From contig VWZL01005191.1 of NCBI GenBank assembly GCA_013396915.1, positions 124,001-188,000 on the forward strand: a stretch of 64,000 bases of DNA. Reading direction: 5' to 3'. Under the pieces are notes generated by a model, which had not been told where the DNA came from, ran no database searches, and worked only from the letters and a program-made list of their open reading frames with translations. How positions within the stretch are numbered: position 1 is the first letter of the stretch; the number at the start of each line of letters is the position of its first letter. This document shows, in pieces, positions 23,086 to 38,305 of the stretch. The position numbers and the translations under genes were made by a program. This DNA comes from Stercorarius parasiticus (Eukaryota > Chordata > Aves > Charadriiformes > Stercorariidae).

Positions 23086-26000
23086 GCAGAATATTAGAAA
23101 TTATATCTGCGTATTCAGACTCAGGTGAAAAAATAAAACAAACCAGAAAGAATTACAACCAAAACAGAGGTCTAACTCTGCTTAAGGACCATTTTATATT
23201 CTGTGCAATGCTCAAAGTAAAATTAATAAATTTTTGCAATTAGTGCTAAGAACTTCAAGAGTTAAAAATATTCTCCACCATTTGCTCCCCTGATGCCTTA
23301 CAATCTCTATAAATCTTAATCTATATGCAAGTTTACACTGTGCAATGTTCCCCCAAAAGAGTTTATCTACTGCTGAAATGCTAGTCTTTGTACCAGACAA
23401 GAATTCCAGATAAAATGCTGTGCAACAAGTGCTATGATAAAATATTGTATGCACAGCTATGAAATGTGTCTCAGAAATTCTATTTAGTCTATAATTTCAG
23501 CCATAACACTAACCAAACAGTGAAGAAAATTAATTTGGATGGTGTTTTCTTTTTACAGTAACAAATTCTATTATGTTAATAGTACACTGCAACTTGGACA
23601 TATGGTAAGAGAGAAGGTGTTACAATGATCGCAAGAAGGGGACAGTGTAAGAAATTATAATGAGAAATAAATGTTTTGGAAGGAGTTAAATCTGGCTCCA
23701 GGCAGATAATGTAAAAATTCCCAGAGCAAATGTGTTTTAGAAACAATCCCTTTGCTCCCACCCGTGTTTCAAGCATACTGTTTGAGGGAAAAAAAACACT
23801 TGAATCTCCTCCTACTTCTGCACAAAACGATGTCACTCAACCACCATTTCTCAAACAATGACTGTCTTATAATACTTACAAAAATTCTGAATTATATTTC
23901 TGAACACCACTGCAATTCACCATAATATATCACTAAAAGATGCATACTTGATGACCACATCACCATCTTCTGAATTGCTTCAAAATTTTGTCAGACAGTT
24001 CAGCTCACTAATAAGATTTCTTTCTTATCAGAACTTGTGTTGAGGTAGGAGAATGAACTACATTGCTGCACCTCTACCAGCAAATAAAGCAAATCAGAAA
24101 CTGCTCTTGATGTCAGATAGGCTTGCATGTCATGCATTCATACAGCTAAAACCTTTTGCCTTACGAAACTATATATCCACATTTCAGACTGACAAGTTGG
24201 GAATGTTCCTTAGCCACTGCTCTCCCCCAGACCATTCCTGGTCATTGCCCACCAGGACGCTGCTTTGCCTGCATTGAAATTTTCCCTCAGAACATGAACA
24301 GTCACTGTACAGACCATTGTATGCTGGTACTAACATCTTTGCTCAGCATAAGTTTTCTTGCACAGGCAGAGCTAATGACTTCTTGATGACTTCTACAACC
24401 CCGTATTCTCTTATTTTTAGAAGAGCCCTAGGTAGGCCTAAAGTCTTTGTTCATCTCATTGTTCTCCACAATAGAAGAAGATCTTTTTATCGACAATACA
24501 AGTTGTCTCCCAAGGAAAAAAAAAAAAGTTCACAGTTCTCCTTTACATGGACAGACAGCACAAACTAGAGAGGTTTGGATATTATGATAGATTTTTTTTT
24601 TCCCATTGCTAGATCTTCCAGATATCTTTCCTTTTTCTGAGGTGATGTCCTCTCAATTCCATTGTTAATAAAGTTTCTTACTCTGATAAGCGAAGCAATC
24701 CAGTGGGCTAAAAACCCCTGCCCCAGAATGTTAATGAGGGGTACAAGAAACAGTAGTGTATTTTAATATTGTAAAGGTGTGGATCAATACCATTGATTCC
24801 AGGAACATAAAAAAATACACTCCAAATCTGGCTGTCATACAGTATTTAAATGGGAAGCTGGTACACAGCCCATACGAATCTGAAAACTAAAGAAGTCACA
24901 TGGAAATCTGCCATTGACACCTGCAAGATGCAAACAAGCAAGTGATAGCTGGAGGGCTGCCAAGCCTGGGCATGGTAGCAGAGTATCTGCACAAGCATTA
25001 GTCAATCCTAACACTGCAAAGTAACTTTGGTATCAAGGAGGTCAGGCTGCGTATTTTCTTGCTCTAACAACCACATGATATGTGCACAGATTGTTTCAAA
25101 GGGAATGAACTAGGGTCACTAAAAATTAAACCACACCTGAAGCATGGTTAGAAAAGCATTTATTAAACTGTGTGGCAGTAGAACTCAATCAGCTGCATCT
25201 CCACTTATCACCACCTATCTGAACAAACCACTAAGCAACACGCAGGAGAGTGAACTACAGTTTGGAGTCACTTCCACTGAAATCGTCAAACATTTTCTGG
25301 AGAAAAAGAATGACAGTACAAAATTGTTATAGCTGTGAACTGACTGAAGAAGCTCAAAATGAAAAAACACCGCAAGTAACACAGGAGCAGCTTTGTCTGG
25401 TTAGCTCTCATTCCTAGTGACTGCACCTGGCACTGACTCCACTGATCTTGCAGCTATTCACAGCTGTTACCTGTCAGTTCTTTAAAGGCTGCTCACAACA
25501 CCACAAGTCTGGCGATTCCAGCTCTGTGGGCTCTTTAACCTTTTGCATTAAGTTGACAACAACAACTACAACTTTATGACCTTGATGTTTTTGAAGTGGA
25601 CTAGTGCTGGCACATGTTAAGAATTTACATTCAAGACTTATATTTGTTGCCTTTTTTCATGACAAAACCCCTTCGTCTGTTTTTTGATTTGTGTGATTGT
25701 AGTGATAACGTGAAAAATGGCACCACTGACTGCTTATTTTCCCAATTCATTATTTTTCACTCCCAACCCTTCTGCTAGTTATCCTCTTCACATTTTTTTT
25801 TTCAATCCTCACTTTCTCAAGTTCATTTTTTCCTATCTCTAGCCCCAACTTGTGACATACTCGTTATCAAATATGCTGATAAATACATTTTATGGAGTTA
25901 AGCTTTTAACAATGAGTGCATGTCATGATTTATGCTTTAATTGCCTTTTACACTGATGCAATTGGGCAACTATAGGTCCTATTGGTCATGACTGTACAGT

Positions 26001-28749
26001 CTTGGCCAATAATCTACTTTTTCAAATCCTACCTTGTATTAATTTTTCAAAGCATCGTAAATGTTGAAGTTAATCCTCTAGAAGAAGAAAAATTCTAGGC
26101 AGCATGCAGGGGTGAGAAGGGAGGCAATAACCCAGCTTTTCCTGACGGAGAATATTATACTGCCAGAATAACTCCATCTTTCCGATATTACCAGTGCTTG
26201 CGAAGGTGAGCACAGCATGAAATTCATTGGTAGTACATTCTGCATGTTAATGGGGAGGAGGGTTTCATGGACAGAGGCACTACTGCTGAGATATGATAGA
26301 TGACTGTTTAAATTTAGAAACTGGGAAGGCATTTAATTAAGATTTACAAGGACAGATACTGTAAGTTAAATATCAGATGATTGTTAGAAGCATTGTAAAA
26401 CATAGCTGTAACAATCCTAATTGTGATATAACTAAGCCTTGCCATCATTTAAAGCACAAGGAATTTTTCAGCTTCAGTCACAGAAGATAAACTAGCAAAA
26501 TGTCTTGCTGCCCTCAACTAGGGATGTCCACAAATTTCAGACATGCTGAATCCAAAGACCTATAGGAGACTTTACATTACTCTAGGGAGGCTTTTGATTC
26601 AGGATATTAAGAACTAAGTATTAATGCACTGAGATACAAATGACATTTGTGCACTGAATTATGTGCCAAAAGGTTGTATATACCACTTGTTTGTGAAAAT
26701 CAGAAGCTATAATCAGAAGCAAGACTCAGAGAAGCTCTTTGCGTCAACGTCACAGCATTAGCTTAAGAAAGTTAAGTTTTGCCTTGCAGTCACTAGCTTT
26801 TCACCTGTTACACTAAATCACAATTAAAAAATTACTTAGATTTTTGCAAAATTTTTATGAAAATATACTTGGCTTTCTAATGTGTGTCTGCACACACGCA
26901 TATATAAGTAACTGAAGCAGAAGAAAAATAGTTGCTCCATCTCACATTTACAGCTGAACTGTAAGTTGAAGTTTAACTTAATATTATCAAGTACAATGGG
27001 GTGCATCTGTGTATCTGGGATACCCAGTCCACCCCTCTTTTTAGAAAATATGCTTTTGAAATAGAAAGGGGTGTGGTTCTACACCTTGTAATTCCATGAA
27101 AGCTCCAAATGGCTAACAAACACTCACAAGGATGAACAAGGCTGGCTGTCTCGACTTGCCACCTTTTGTTTTAGTGAAAAGTATATGAGCTTATAAATAA
27201 GCTCCTTTTCCTTGTAAGGCACAAAAAAGGGCACATAAAACCCAATATTAATTGTTATACACACATTTTGTGACAATTTTTGATGCCCATTCATAGCAAC
27301 TAGACAAAAAATTAAAAGCATACTGATGCACCAAATTTCTTTTACTTACTTTTTTCTTAATTGGACTGAGTTTGTGTCTGTTATAGCCCAGTTTCTCCTA
27401 CTTCGTGATTGTAAATCATTTCCAACATGTCAACATAACACCGAGCTAGCCGCATACCTATTGTTACATACCACAGTCTCCCTGGGTAGAGGCAATTACG
27501 TTTGTCCAGATTGGAAAAAATGCAGTAGATAAATTGGAGTATGGCAGATAAGTTACGTGGTGTCATCTATTTCTAGCCTGATATAATGTCATAAATTCCC
27601 TCAAGAGATCTTGTGTATAATGCTTTCATGCACACAGACACACAAAAGATCACATTTCTAAACAGATTTTTTTGCATTACTATAGTCATGAGTAAATAGG
27701 TCTGAGTTCCTCTAGCCAAGTCTATGTAGTGAAAACAGTTTCTAGCATTCGTCTCTATAGCTCATTACTGCTATTCCCTGAAGCTGTAGTTCTGCTCTAG
27801 TCCTACTGCCCTGGAGAGTCATTCCAACAACAAGCAGAGCTTGATCACCACGTGGCGCTGCACCACAGCTCCCTTCTAGAATTATATTGAATTTCTTGTC
27901 ATCATATGGGCTTTGTGACATATTAACCAGAGTTCATGTTATTGATAAATTGGGGTTATGCCTTATTGACCAGCACATTGGACTGGTGCCAAGACCGTGC
28001 AGCGAACTGTGGCATATTCACTCCTTTGTAACTGTGTTTGCAGAAGTGAGAAGCTGAAGTGTCCTTGTTCTGCTGTTACTGACTTACATACGACCGCCAA
28101 GACATGAAAGGCCTGCTGGCAAAATTTCCTTGTTGCATACCTTTTGCCATAGTATGTTAACACAGTCATATAGTTCATCCTAATTCTGGGGTGCCCAGTT
28201 TTCAACACTGAAATCTGTATTGAAGAGTAAGGGTGGGTCTAATTTACTTATAAATAGGGATACTTTTAAAACTAAAATTAAAAAAGTATTGCTACAATAC
28301 TTTTTTCTTGGCATCTTCCCTGGTAAGTGATAGAGGAAAGGTGGGGGATTTTGGTTTGGGTTTTTTTATTCTGCATATTCCCCTTCCTGTGCGCAGTGTT
28401 TAATACAGAATTAGAATTAGAAATGTTTTAAGTTTGTTCCCTTGTTTCTGTTGCCCGATGATGTGCTATCAATCCAATGACTTCGTACTTCTGAAAGTCA
28501 AGTATCTGCTTACGTCTAGGTAACCAACAATGACAATTTTAAGCGAAATTGTTGAAATTATACAAAGCAAACAGATCAGTGTGGGACATGTCTTAAAAAT
28601 CTGACATTTGACTTTCATACTGTTATTCTCAAAGTAATTACGTTAATAATCAAGTTTAGAAGTGCTAATTTGAATTTTAAAAAGAGGCTTAGCTCATTGT
28701 TTCTCCATGTCAACACTGATTTGGTGTGAAAATGCTGAGCATTCTGAAG
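23086..28749. other. AT-rich non-coding stretch
   Basis: No gene recognised. Short frames on both strands lack family features. Low-complexity T- and A-runs occur near 24.5, 24.6 and 25.8 kb. Confidence 0.55.
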
Positions 28750-29167
28750 CCTGTTACTGTTGTGAGAGAGTTGGGGTTGTTCAGCCTGGAGAAGAGAAGG
28801 CTCCAGGGAGACCTTGTAGCAGCCTTCCAGTACCTAAAGGGGGCCTACAGGAAAGATGGGGAGAGACTTTTTATCAGGGAGTGTAGTGATAGGACGAAGG
28901 GTAATGGTTTTAAACTGAAAGAGGATAGATTTAGGTTAGATATTAGGAAGAAATTCTTTACTGTGAGGGTGGTGAGACACTGGGACAGGTTGCCCAGAGA
29001 AGTTGTGGATGCCCCATCCCTGGAAATGTTCAAGGCCAGGCTGGATGGGGCTTTGAGCAACGTGGTCTAGTGGGAGGTGTCCCTGCCCATGGCCGGGGGG
29101 TTGGAACTAGGTGATCTTTAAGGTCCCTTCTAATCTGAACCATTCTGTGATTCTATGATTCTCTGAT
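28750..29167 (+). mobile_element. CR1 LINE 3' end, relatively young
   Basis: Well-preserved plus-strand CR1 tail: 'ttcagcctggagaagagaag', 'accttgtagcagccttccag', 'gagaagttgtggatgcccca', 'gtccctgcccatggccgggg', and the end 'ccattctgtgattctatgat'. The 114-codon frame 28726-29070 is the translated tail, not a host gene. The low divergence compared with the copies at 4.5 and 22.7 kb shows that several CR1 generations are present. Confidence 0.95.
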
Positions 29168-32100
29168 ACTGTGCTAGTTCGGAGCACGCTGGTTCACCTT
29201 TCAGAAGGGGCGATACAGAGTTTGCAGCAATGTCTCCAGCTGACCCAATAGTCCCGAACAGCATTCTCTGCCAAAAACATTCAAGGTACCTTAGAGCATT
29301 GTGTGTTTGATACTAAAGCAAGTTTCATTTTAAAAAAGCTTGAAAATCTATTAGTCATTTATACTAAGAATTCACATCGTGTTTGCTATTAAGAGAAGCT
29401 TTTTGCAAATGCCTCTCCTAGTTTGTAAATATTTCTGTAGTATTTCTCACCTCATGACTTTGCAACTTCCTGTAGTGAGCAAATTGGGCACAAACAACAA
29501 GAAGCCCTGAATCCAGATTATTATCTTTTCTGTTGCTATATAATTTTTATTTGATATTATAGACCCTGGTAATTTTCAAGGAATAGTCATATTGAAAAGT
29601 TCATAAGAATAACCACAAATTCATGAACTGTGAAGCTGATGCATTGAAATAAGTCACATTAATTTGGCACTAGATTTGAAAACTGTCAAATAAATCCTCA
29701 GAACATGATAATACAAAAACCAGTAGAAACATGACAACTTATACTATGAATGAGCCTTTTAAACATAAATAAATGAGTCAATCAAAAATAGCCGAAATTT
29801 TAAAGATAATATGCTTTCTGAGCTGTCAGGAAAGATTGAATTCCAACAGTTATTCTATCGTTGCAGGAAAAAAATGAGTTAATATCAGCTTGGTCCAACC
29901 AGCCACCAATTTAATGCAAATTAGTTTAAGATGCAACTTAGTTAAGCCAGTCAGTACCATCTGCAGAGTCAGAAGCTAAGTTTTTACTGCTGAATAAAAG
30001 AGGTCAAGGCTAATGGACACTGACTTGCTTTACATCGTTTAGGACTTAGTCCTTTCTAAAGCAGTTTGCTCTTGGAGAAGGTTTTTTGGAGCAATGCAGG
30101 GACTGCAGTAAGAATTTGGCAGTATGGACCACCCTTATTTTTATTTAGCATAGACTTAGTCTTAGCTGTATTACCAGTTCAAGACCACCCTCAAAATCAA
30201 GGTAACTAATTTCAAAATATGCTTTTACTAAAACCGGTATTGAAGCTAATTTTATATAGGAGCTGGGTTTTAGAGCTGCAACTAAGTTGTGAACATTTGC
30301 TAAATTATCCTGTCAGATGAGCATCACTGAATTATGGGTAACCCGTGTGCATCATTTAAACCTTCCTGAAAAACAAGGTAATAACGAACTTTTAAATTTC
30401 AGCTAAACAGGGATGTACACCACATCAGTAAACAACAGCTGATAACTGGCTGACAATTGTATACCCATAGCCACAGATTCATTTAAAGAAAAGTAGATAT
30501 CACTAAAACTAAAGAACTCATTTATAAGCAAACTCATTTCAAGCTAAACCAATTTATTGTGCCCAGATTTTGAGCTAAGCCCTTGAAACTTTTCTAATTC
30601 AGACAAACCCAACACTACACCCTGACCTTGTATGCACCTGTCTTTGTTCCAGATGTTGATCTGTTTGGCCATGTGGTGTCTGCGCAATGAGTAAATTAAT
30701 TCTTTCCATTTTGCCCAGGTGCTCTTTGAGGATGAAGAATATCTAATCAAATTCAACAAATGTCATTTGAACACCGTGACTCTCATATCCAGTTCCAAAT
30801 TTCTGCTTCCAGTTGTCACATTACTATTCAAACATCTTTCAGCACTTGGACTGTTAATTTACATGATCGAGAACAAGGTCCAAAAAGACACCTTCTGGAT
30901 ACCAAGAGTGGGATGTATCCTACTTATCAAGTGGGCATCTCTGTCTAAACCTGCCAACCAGGTTCCCTTCCCAGACAATTAAGAGAAGCAGTCACTTTTA
31001 GGGTATGGTTCATCTAACTCAAGGCATCTGTATTAGGATAAGTTTCTATACCACCTATGATTTTGCCTGCATTCAATTACTTAGGTATTGAAAGCTTTAT
31101 GCATGTACAAGGTGCTACCATCTTGTATAAGCTGACCATCAGAGCAACTGTCTTAATAATATGCAAATTTGAGGTTCAGACCTTTCTATATCAACATCTC
31201 CTGAAGAGACTAAACTGCAGTGTGCACTCACAGCCACCAGTACACAGGTCATTGAATTCAGTACAAACCATATCCACTTGTGCCATTTTCATTCAAAAGT
31301 GTTGAAAGAAGTCACGTCCTTTCTCAACTTTTGTGTGAGAGACTTGTGATTGCAGCGTTTTCCTGAACACATGAAAGAACTATGTTCTATGTTAGCTTCA
31401 GCTAAAAAGGCTACAATATTACTTATCCAGGCCATGAAAGAGCTGAAAGTAAAGATCAAACAGCCATTCTATCTATGCCTTCTGCTGAAATGCAACCACC
31501 AAGCCCAACCAACTACAAAAAGTTTATAATACCAGATATAGACTCCAGAAAAGCCATGTTTGCATATTTCAGTCACCCTCCATGATAGCAAACTTTTGAT
31601 CTCCGCTCCTAAGGGCAACCAGTCCATTTTAAACCAGAGCCACAGCATAAAACATGCAAAGAGTGAGGCAGTGAAGGACATCTTCTAGTCTTACTTCCCA
31701 GGCAAATGTATTACTTCTTTGTCTACTGTTTTAGTGATGAGTATTTTCAGATTAAAATTTCAAATAACGGGATTTAACCATTCTGTTATGGTCAAAAGGA
31801 TGACAAATAGCTAAAATTAAAAAAAAAAAATGAAATTTATGTGTTTAATCCTAATATCAGATGGACATTTATATCAGCACTGCAGAAAAGGCTTTAATTT
31901 TCAACGGACATGAAGATTGCGGACACAAGCCATTCTGCAGCCTTTCAGATTGTCCAGGAAAAGCTATCTCATCCCTTCCCTTGTGTTTAGGGTTTGGCAA
32001 AAATCACTCCTTTCCTACATTAAATTTATGGAACCCACTTCCAGAGCACAATGGCTGAGAGACCTGGGGAAGGAATCTGCATTTTCTTCCATAGTTCTCA

Positions 32101-35100
32101 AACTGTCCTGAGAAATTGCCAGTTGATCATCAATCACTCTCTGCGTGGGTCACCAGAATTAAACAAATTGCTGCTACGTGGCAGGATTTGGGCAACGAAA
32201 GCAGCTCAAGAAGGCATTCATCTGTTGAGAAAAGTGAGCAAGCTAAATGAATAATAATAAACATTATTAATGCATTTTATGACATCTCCCAAAAAAAACC
32301 CTTGTCAGGTCTGGTGAGCTACGCTGTGGGCTGCAGTTGGTGGGCTCCTGCTGCAAGGAGAATGAGAACAATGTTCAAAGTAAAACTGAGTTAACAGGTT
32401 CCACAATACTGCTAAGTAACAAGTGAAAAATATTTACTGACCATGGAATATATGGAACTTGTTATCTAATGAAAAACATAATTGATCATAAGAATCTGCA
32501 GTTGCAACCCACGCCTTCTGAGAGTTACCAGATCAGATATCTCAAAGGCAGTTATTAATTCCATATCTTTAGCTCTTACAGGGTGATTGCGTACGCTGGG
32601 GATTAATGTGATGATTGAAGTAGGGCTGAATTTAGTACTTAACCAATCCTCTTTTAACCCTCTGTCTGGTTGAGTGCCAGACCAGGAATTGTTATCATAA
32701 AATTGACTGCGAGAAAAGAGAATAATATGTGGTACCAGCTCTCTCTGGTTGATGACTAAGTCAAAACAGAGAATTGAAATGGGAAGGGTTGCGAAAAATT
32801 ACAGCAAAAGCCATTTTTCTCCGTAGTGCTCTGCAGTCTCCTTATATCTGTGTTCCTGAAACAGAGGCTCTTTCATTTCAGAAATATTAAAAATGAATGT
32901 TCCTGAATTATGTTTTGCATGGAACACGTAAAATCCAAGCCAAACAGTTTTGTCCATTGCTTTTGTTAACACAGATTCTCACGAGGTTCCAGAGGTTAAT
33001 AAATGCATTAACATGCAAGGATTAGAAGGTAATGGTAAATAAAACCTTGGTAAAACGAGCTTAGGAAGTAATAGCATTAAAAATCAATGGTTCCTTCAGA
33101 AGAGACTAATGGAACCACTTAAATTATTCTGCCATTACAAGGTTTTTTATCTTAACCAATTAAGGATAGAATAAGCAAATTAGGTTATTAACACAGAGGC
33201 CCACAGATGTCTGTAACTATAATAAGATTTTTTCTATAGATGTAGTGGGAGAGAATGGAACCACTTAGATGTAGAGGAATACAGTTGAACCTCTTCTTAA
33301 AACCTTCATACTCCACCCTAAACCTGTCACTTGTGTTTGCATAAGGACAGAGGAAGCTAATCATTAGACCTTGTTGATGTGAAAATTATGCAGATTTTCA
33401 GCCTTCTGAACACCATAATTAGTTTTAAAAACATGAAATTATTTCATACAGCAAAATTACAGAAAAATTGGCTACTGTATTGTGTTTTATATCCTTGCCA
33501 GGAGAACCACAAATCCTGTAAAAGGGTACCTCCTTGTTCACTTCAGCAGATTAAGAGCTTTAGCATCTTTGAGAGACTTCTGACTATACTACACCAGAAG
33601 AGATTCTGACCACATACTAATTTATTTATTTTTCATTTTTATTATTGCTAGTAGAAACTGGAGATAGAACAGTTAAAAATAGTTATCAACTAAATGCAGA
33701 TCAATGATGAATTCAAGAACCTGATGATAATGAAACTGAGCAGGTGCAGAACAGGAAAAAAAGGGGGGAAATGAAATTATATTAATTGTTGCAGAAATTG
33801 AGATATAGCCAATAGAGGATCACATAAAGTTTTACGACTCTCCATTTAAAATTAAAAAAAAAAAAAAGAAAAACAATACTGGACTTACTTATAATGGTTG
33901 AAGATGACAAATCCTGATTTTCAATGGTAATCCACAAACTTGGGCTGATAATAGACGCTGTGAAAGGCAAAGATATAGGGATACTAAGAATATACAGCTG
34001 ATAACTTCAACTGGTAGAGTTTAAAGAGGATTTCTATCATTATATCATGGAATGAAGTTTTTACAATGTTTTTACAAGATGTTACATTTTTTTAACCTCT
34101 TGGTTTTTGCCTTGCTAGAAGTGTAAGTGATATGTCTTCTTGAAGAAAATTGACAATTCCACACAGTTACAAGCTCTGTACCTCTGGTTGCCAAGATTAG
34201 AATGGAAATATGAATCTTACAGACCTTATATAATATCCCTTCTTTTTTCTTAGTTTATTTTCTTTATAATGTGTTAAAGCATAAAGACCAGCATTTTATT
34301 GAAAAAAAAAAAAATCAATATGACTCTATCTATGTTTTTGCAACGTAATTAATTGCAAAGTTTGACAAAAAAGGTAGGATCTTGAAGATGATGTAATATG
34401 GTCCACTTGTATAACCCACCAAACCATGCTCTGGACTACCAATAGATCCTTTTTTTCCATGTCTAGAGGTACTCATCTTGAAGCCATAACTTCATTTTCA
34501 TTCACCAAAATTAAAGATTACTATCTTTAATTCGTATTTAATAAACCTAAAGACTGGGATCTTTCTGAGTACCTAAGAAGAAATTAACAAAGTTCATCAA
34601 ACTAAACAATCTCTCAAGTCTTTACAGTATTCCTAACTATGGTAATATCAAAAATGTTTCAAATGGTACTTATTTCCTTTATTCCCAGACACTTTAGTTC
34701 TCCTGCTGAAAACAGCGACAACAAAAGCATTCTTTTCTTGACCTGTATAGAGACTGAGGTTTCAAAGTTGGGAGCTCAGTTAGCTTGACTTTTCTTGTAA
34801 ATGGAAAGCCAGATAAATACAGGACATTATTCAGCACCCTGAGATTGTATTCCTCATTTTTAGATGTTTCTTTTTGAGACACAGGAAGACTATATGGTTA
34901 ATTACATGCCACATTCTCAACAAGTACTGCAGATAAGTGCCTAAAATTAGATGGAATAAACCTAGACACAGGCAATCTTCAATAGGATATAAAAATAGAG
35001 CACAGCAAATGAGTGTTTGGAAAAACTACCATCTAACTAAATCTGAAGGACATTTCTGTAGACATACTGTACCTGGATTAAATAAACTTTTGAATAACTG

Positions 35101-37490
35101 CAATAACTTAAAAACTCATAACTGGGGAGAAGTTATGACTCAAAAATGCATATGTTCAAGCTAAATATTTTAGTATTTTGATATAAAATATCAACATAGG
35201 TAAATTCAACTTTTTAAAGACAAAAGATATTTGAAAATTAATCCTCTCAGGTAATCAGTCCTTTCAGGTAAACAAATTGGTTTGATGCAATTTTCTGTTG
35301 TGATATTTTCTGATTTTTATTCTGGGTAGTTTACACATGTGGACAGACTGACTGTTCTGCAAGGATGTTCGCAATATATTCTTTATTGTCTCTGCTGAAC
35401 TTTTGTTTTGATTTTTCCATGGTAAAGCAATTTCCAGTGCTGCAAAACAGAAGCAATGTTATTAAAGGAAATGGCTCACCTTAATCTATGCAATGCCTTT
35501 CTTTACATGTACATTTTTTAGCATGTGACATATTAGTAGAGGATCAATTGGCTGAAAACTAGGAAAATCTTGGATTTCTTGGGAAGAAGTAGCAGCACAA
35601 TGCAAAGTACATGCATTATTTCTCTCCCTGCCTCTATCCTATCTACTGCTTCTTGGAAAAAATATAACTGTTGCAGTAGAAGCAGCTGTGAAAGCCACAA
35701 GGCTATTGCTGTCTTTTGCAAAAGAATGAAAAGCAGGAACCAAGTCATTATCTGACATGCTGATAAATGTGGAGGCAGGATGGGAAGCCCAGAACTACCT
35801 TGCGGACAACATATAAAGTAAATAGCTTCTAATCATCCAAGCAGTTAAATACTACATGAAAGGGATGGTTTACTACCTGAAAGAGGTCTTGGAAGTGAAG
35901 TGAGTGTGCAAAATTAAAACAGCATTGATAGACTGGAAACAGTCACAGAAATATCTGTGTTCAGAGTTCGTTGCCATTTTATCAAGTGGATCAAACTAAA
36001 GTCCTGAAGAGAACCACTTCAAAAGTTATTGTGTAGCACTGTGCAAGCTGCTTTCCATTCTTTAATCAGGTCACTAGAGTTTGTTCATCCTAGGATGAAC
36101 AAAATGTGAGAGTCAAAATGCTCCATCGCTGAATGCCTAGTAGTAGTGCAGGGTCCTACAAGTGTTCCTTCTCTGCATTAGATTCAGAGTCTTGAGATGT
36201 AATAGAAGACTTTGTCCGAACTGCAAGCAATCCTAGCTTGGGCATATGTTTCTACATTATGAAAAACAGAGAGTATATGTCTGTGTTTGGGGCACCTTTT
36301 ATAGTTTTTATGTGATACCACTAAACTGTAAAAGCTAGAGAAGCTGGCTCTGCAGACTTTTCTTTTTCATATAACTACTGATGGCCCGAGCACAATATAT
36401 ATGGAATTGTGTATACTCAGTACCATCACATTCAGGACAAAGGAGAAAAGAAAAGGAAAGTATCTCAGGTCTTTAGTGCTGAATTATTGATGCTTTATTA
36501 TATAAAACAACCGGCTGAAAAATAACCCATCTCAGCTTTCATTAGATGCAAAACACACTACACTAAACTATCAAGTAAGCGCAAAACTTTTTTGCTATAC
36601 ATGAATGGATTGTGATAGCCGTGAATAAAAACCATTCTGGCCTCTCAAAAGTATTATTATGCATAATTTTCAATTCATATTTATGCTCAACAAAGTGTAT
36701 GCAAGAGGTCTACACTCAAAAGACAGCGTTTTGAAATACCGTTTTCAGTAAAACTGAAACATAATCTCACAGTCTGGCTTTTAAAATGTATTTTAAGGAA
36801 ACCAATTTTCATATTTCATGCTTAAATTTAGAATTCTGCATTTAGGTATGATGATTTAGGTACTTAAACGTACACTTAGGCCCATTAGTTTGATAGCTCA
36901 GGGGTAGTTTATAGCAAGCACAAACAAATCATGCTACTTGAATCAGAACCACCAAAGGGTGATTTCTAGTTTAAAAGTGACAATGATAGAGTACAGTGGA
37001 AGAACATAAAAGAATGTAATGCGGCTTTCTTTAAAAATACACATCATTTTACCATATTTCATAATATAACATACTGTCCAGCTATTATTACTGAAGTGCA
37101 TTTTTCCATTTGCCTTGTCTGTTTTGATTTGAGAGTGCTCTTGTGCAATTTTGTAGGTTATCCTAGTGAGAAATTTATTTGAGAAGAGAATTAAAACAGA
37201 TTCAAGAGAATTCAGCTAAAACCTCAGTTATAATTGCAGCATACACACTCTTTTTTTTCTCATATACCTCAGAAAGGAATGCATAGAATTAAAAAAAATA
37301 TATTTTTTCCAAACAACAAAAAAAAGATATGCTGTAGAAAAATATATTCCACTACAAAGGGATACAAGAATGTCAGGCATATAATAACTAGATATGGAGG
37401 AATGCAGTTTAAACACCCATATTGCAACCTAAAAAGTTCTTTAGATTACTTTTATCTTATATAAGTTTATCCATTTAATAATAGGGTTTT
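29168..37490. other. AT-rich non-coding stretch
   Basis: More than 8 kb in which no gene or mobile element is recognised by eye. Frames reach at most 87 codons and none shows a domain signature. Short poly-A runs occur at about 31820, 33855 and 34300. Confidence 0.5.
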
Positions 37491-38305
37491 GAATAGAATA
37501 GAATAGAATAGAACAGAACAGAACAGAACAGAACAGAATATTTCAGTTGGAAGGAACCTACAGCGATCATTTAGTCCAACTGCCTGACAAATTCAGGGCT
37601 GACCAAAAGTTAAAGCATGTTATTAAGGGCATTGTCCAAATGCCTCTTAAAACACTGACAACCTTGGAGCATCAGCCACCTCTCTAGAAAGCCTCTTCCA
37701 GTGTTTGACCACCCTTTCAGTAAAGAAATGCTTCCTAATGTCCAGTCTAAATCTCCCCTGGTGCAGCTTTGAACCATTCCCATGCATCCTATCACTGGAT
37801 AAAAGGGAGATCAGCACCTCCCTCTCCACTTCCCCTCCTGAAGAAGCTGTAGAGAGCAATGAGGTCATCCCTCAACCTCCTTTTCTCCACACTAGACAAG
37901 CCCAAAGTCCTTAGCATGTCCTCACAGGACATGCCTTCCAGCCCTCTCACCAGCTACGTTGTCCTCCTCTGGACACATTCCTGTATCTTCACATCTTTCT
38001 TAAATCGTGGGACCCAGAACTGCACACAGAACTCAAGGTGAGGCTGCACCAATGCTGAATAAAGCGGGATAATTGCCTTTTTTGACCAACTGGTGGTACT
38101 GTGTTTGATGCACCCCAGGATGCCGTTTGCCCTCTTGGCTGCCAGAGCACACTGCTGACTCATATTGAGCCTGCTGTCAACCAGTACCCCCAGATCCCTT
38201 TCTGCAGGGCTGCTCTCCAGCCACTCCTCTCCCAGTTTATACTTGTGCCCAGAGTTATTCCACCCTAGGTGCAGAATCCGGCATCTGGACTTGTAAATGT
38301 CACCC
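37491..38305 (-). mobile_element. CR1 LINE 3' part with pentanucleotide tail
   Basis: Minus-strand CR1 piece. The left end, which is the element's 3' end, is a 50-bp run of ten pentamers (GAATA x4, GAACA x5, GAATA x1; 37491-37540). Next come 'tttcagttggaaggaaccta', 'tccaactgcctgacaaattc', 'cctcttccagtgtttgacca' and further 5' CR1 blocks up to about 38305. The terminal repeat unit differs from the ATTCTATG unit of the other copies, so this is a separate CR1 subfamily. Frames of 60-73 codons on either strand are repeat-derived. Confidence 0.9.

Noticed and set aside
22538..23243. 150- and 136-codon plus-strand frames as a possible gene
   Set aside because: They overlap in antisense an old CR1 3' region whose blocks can be followed in order.
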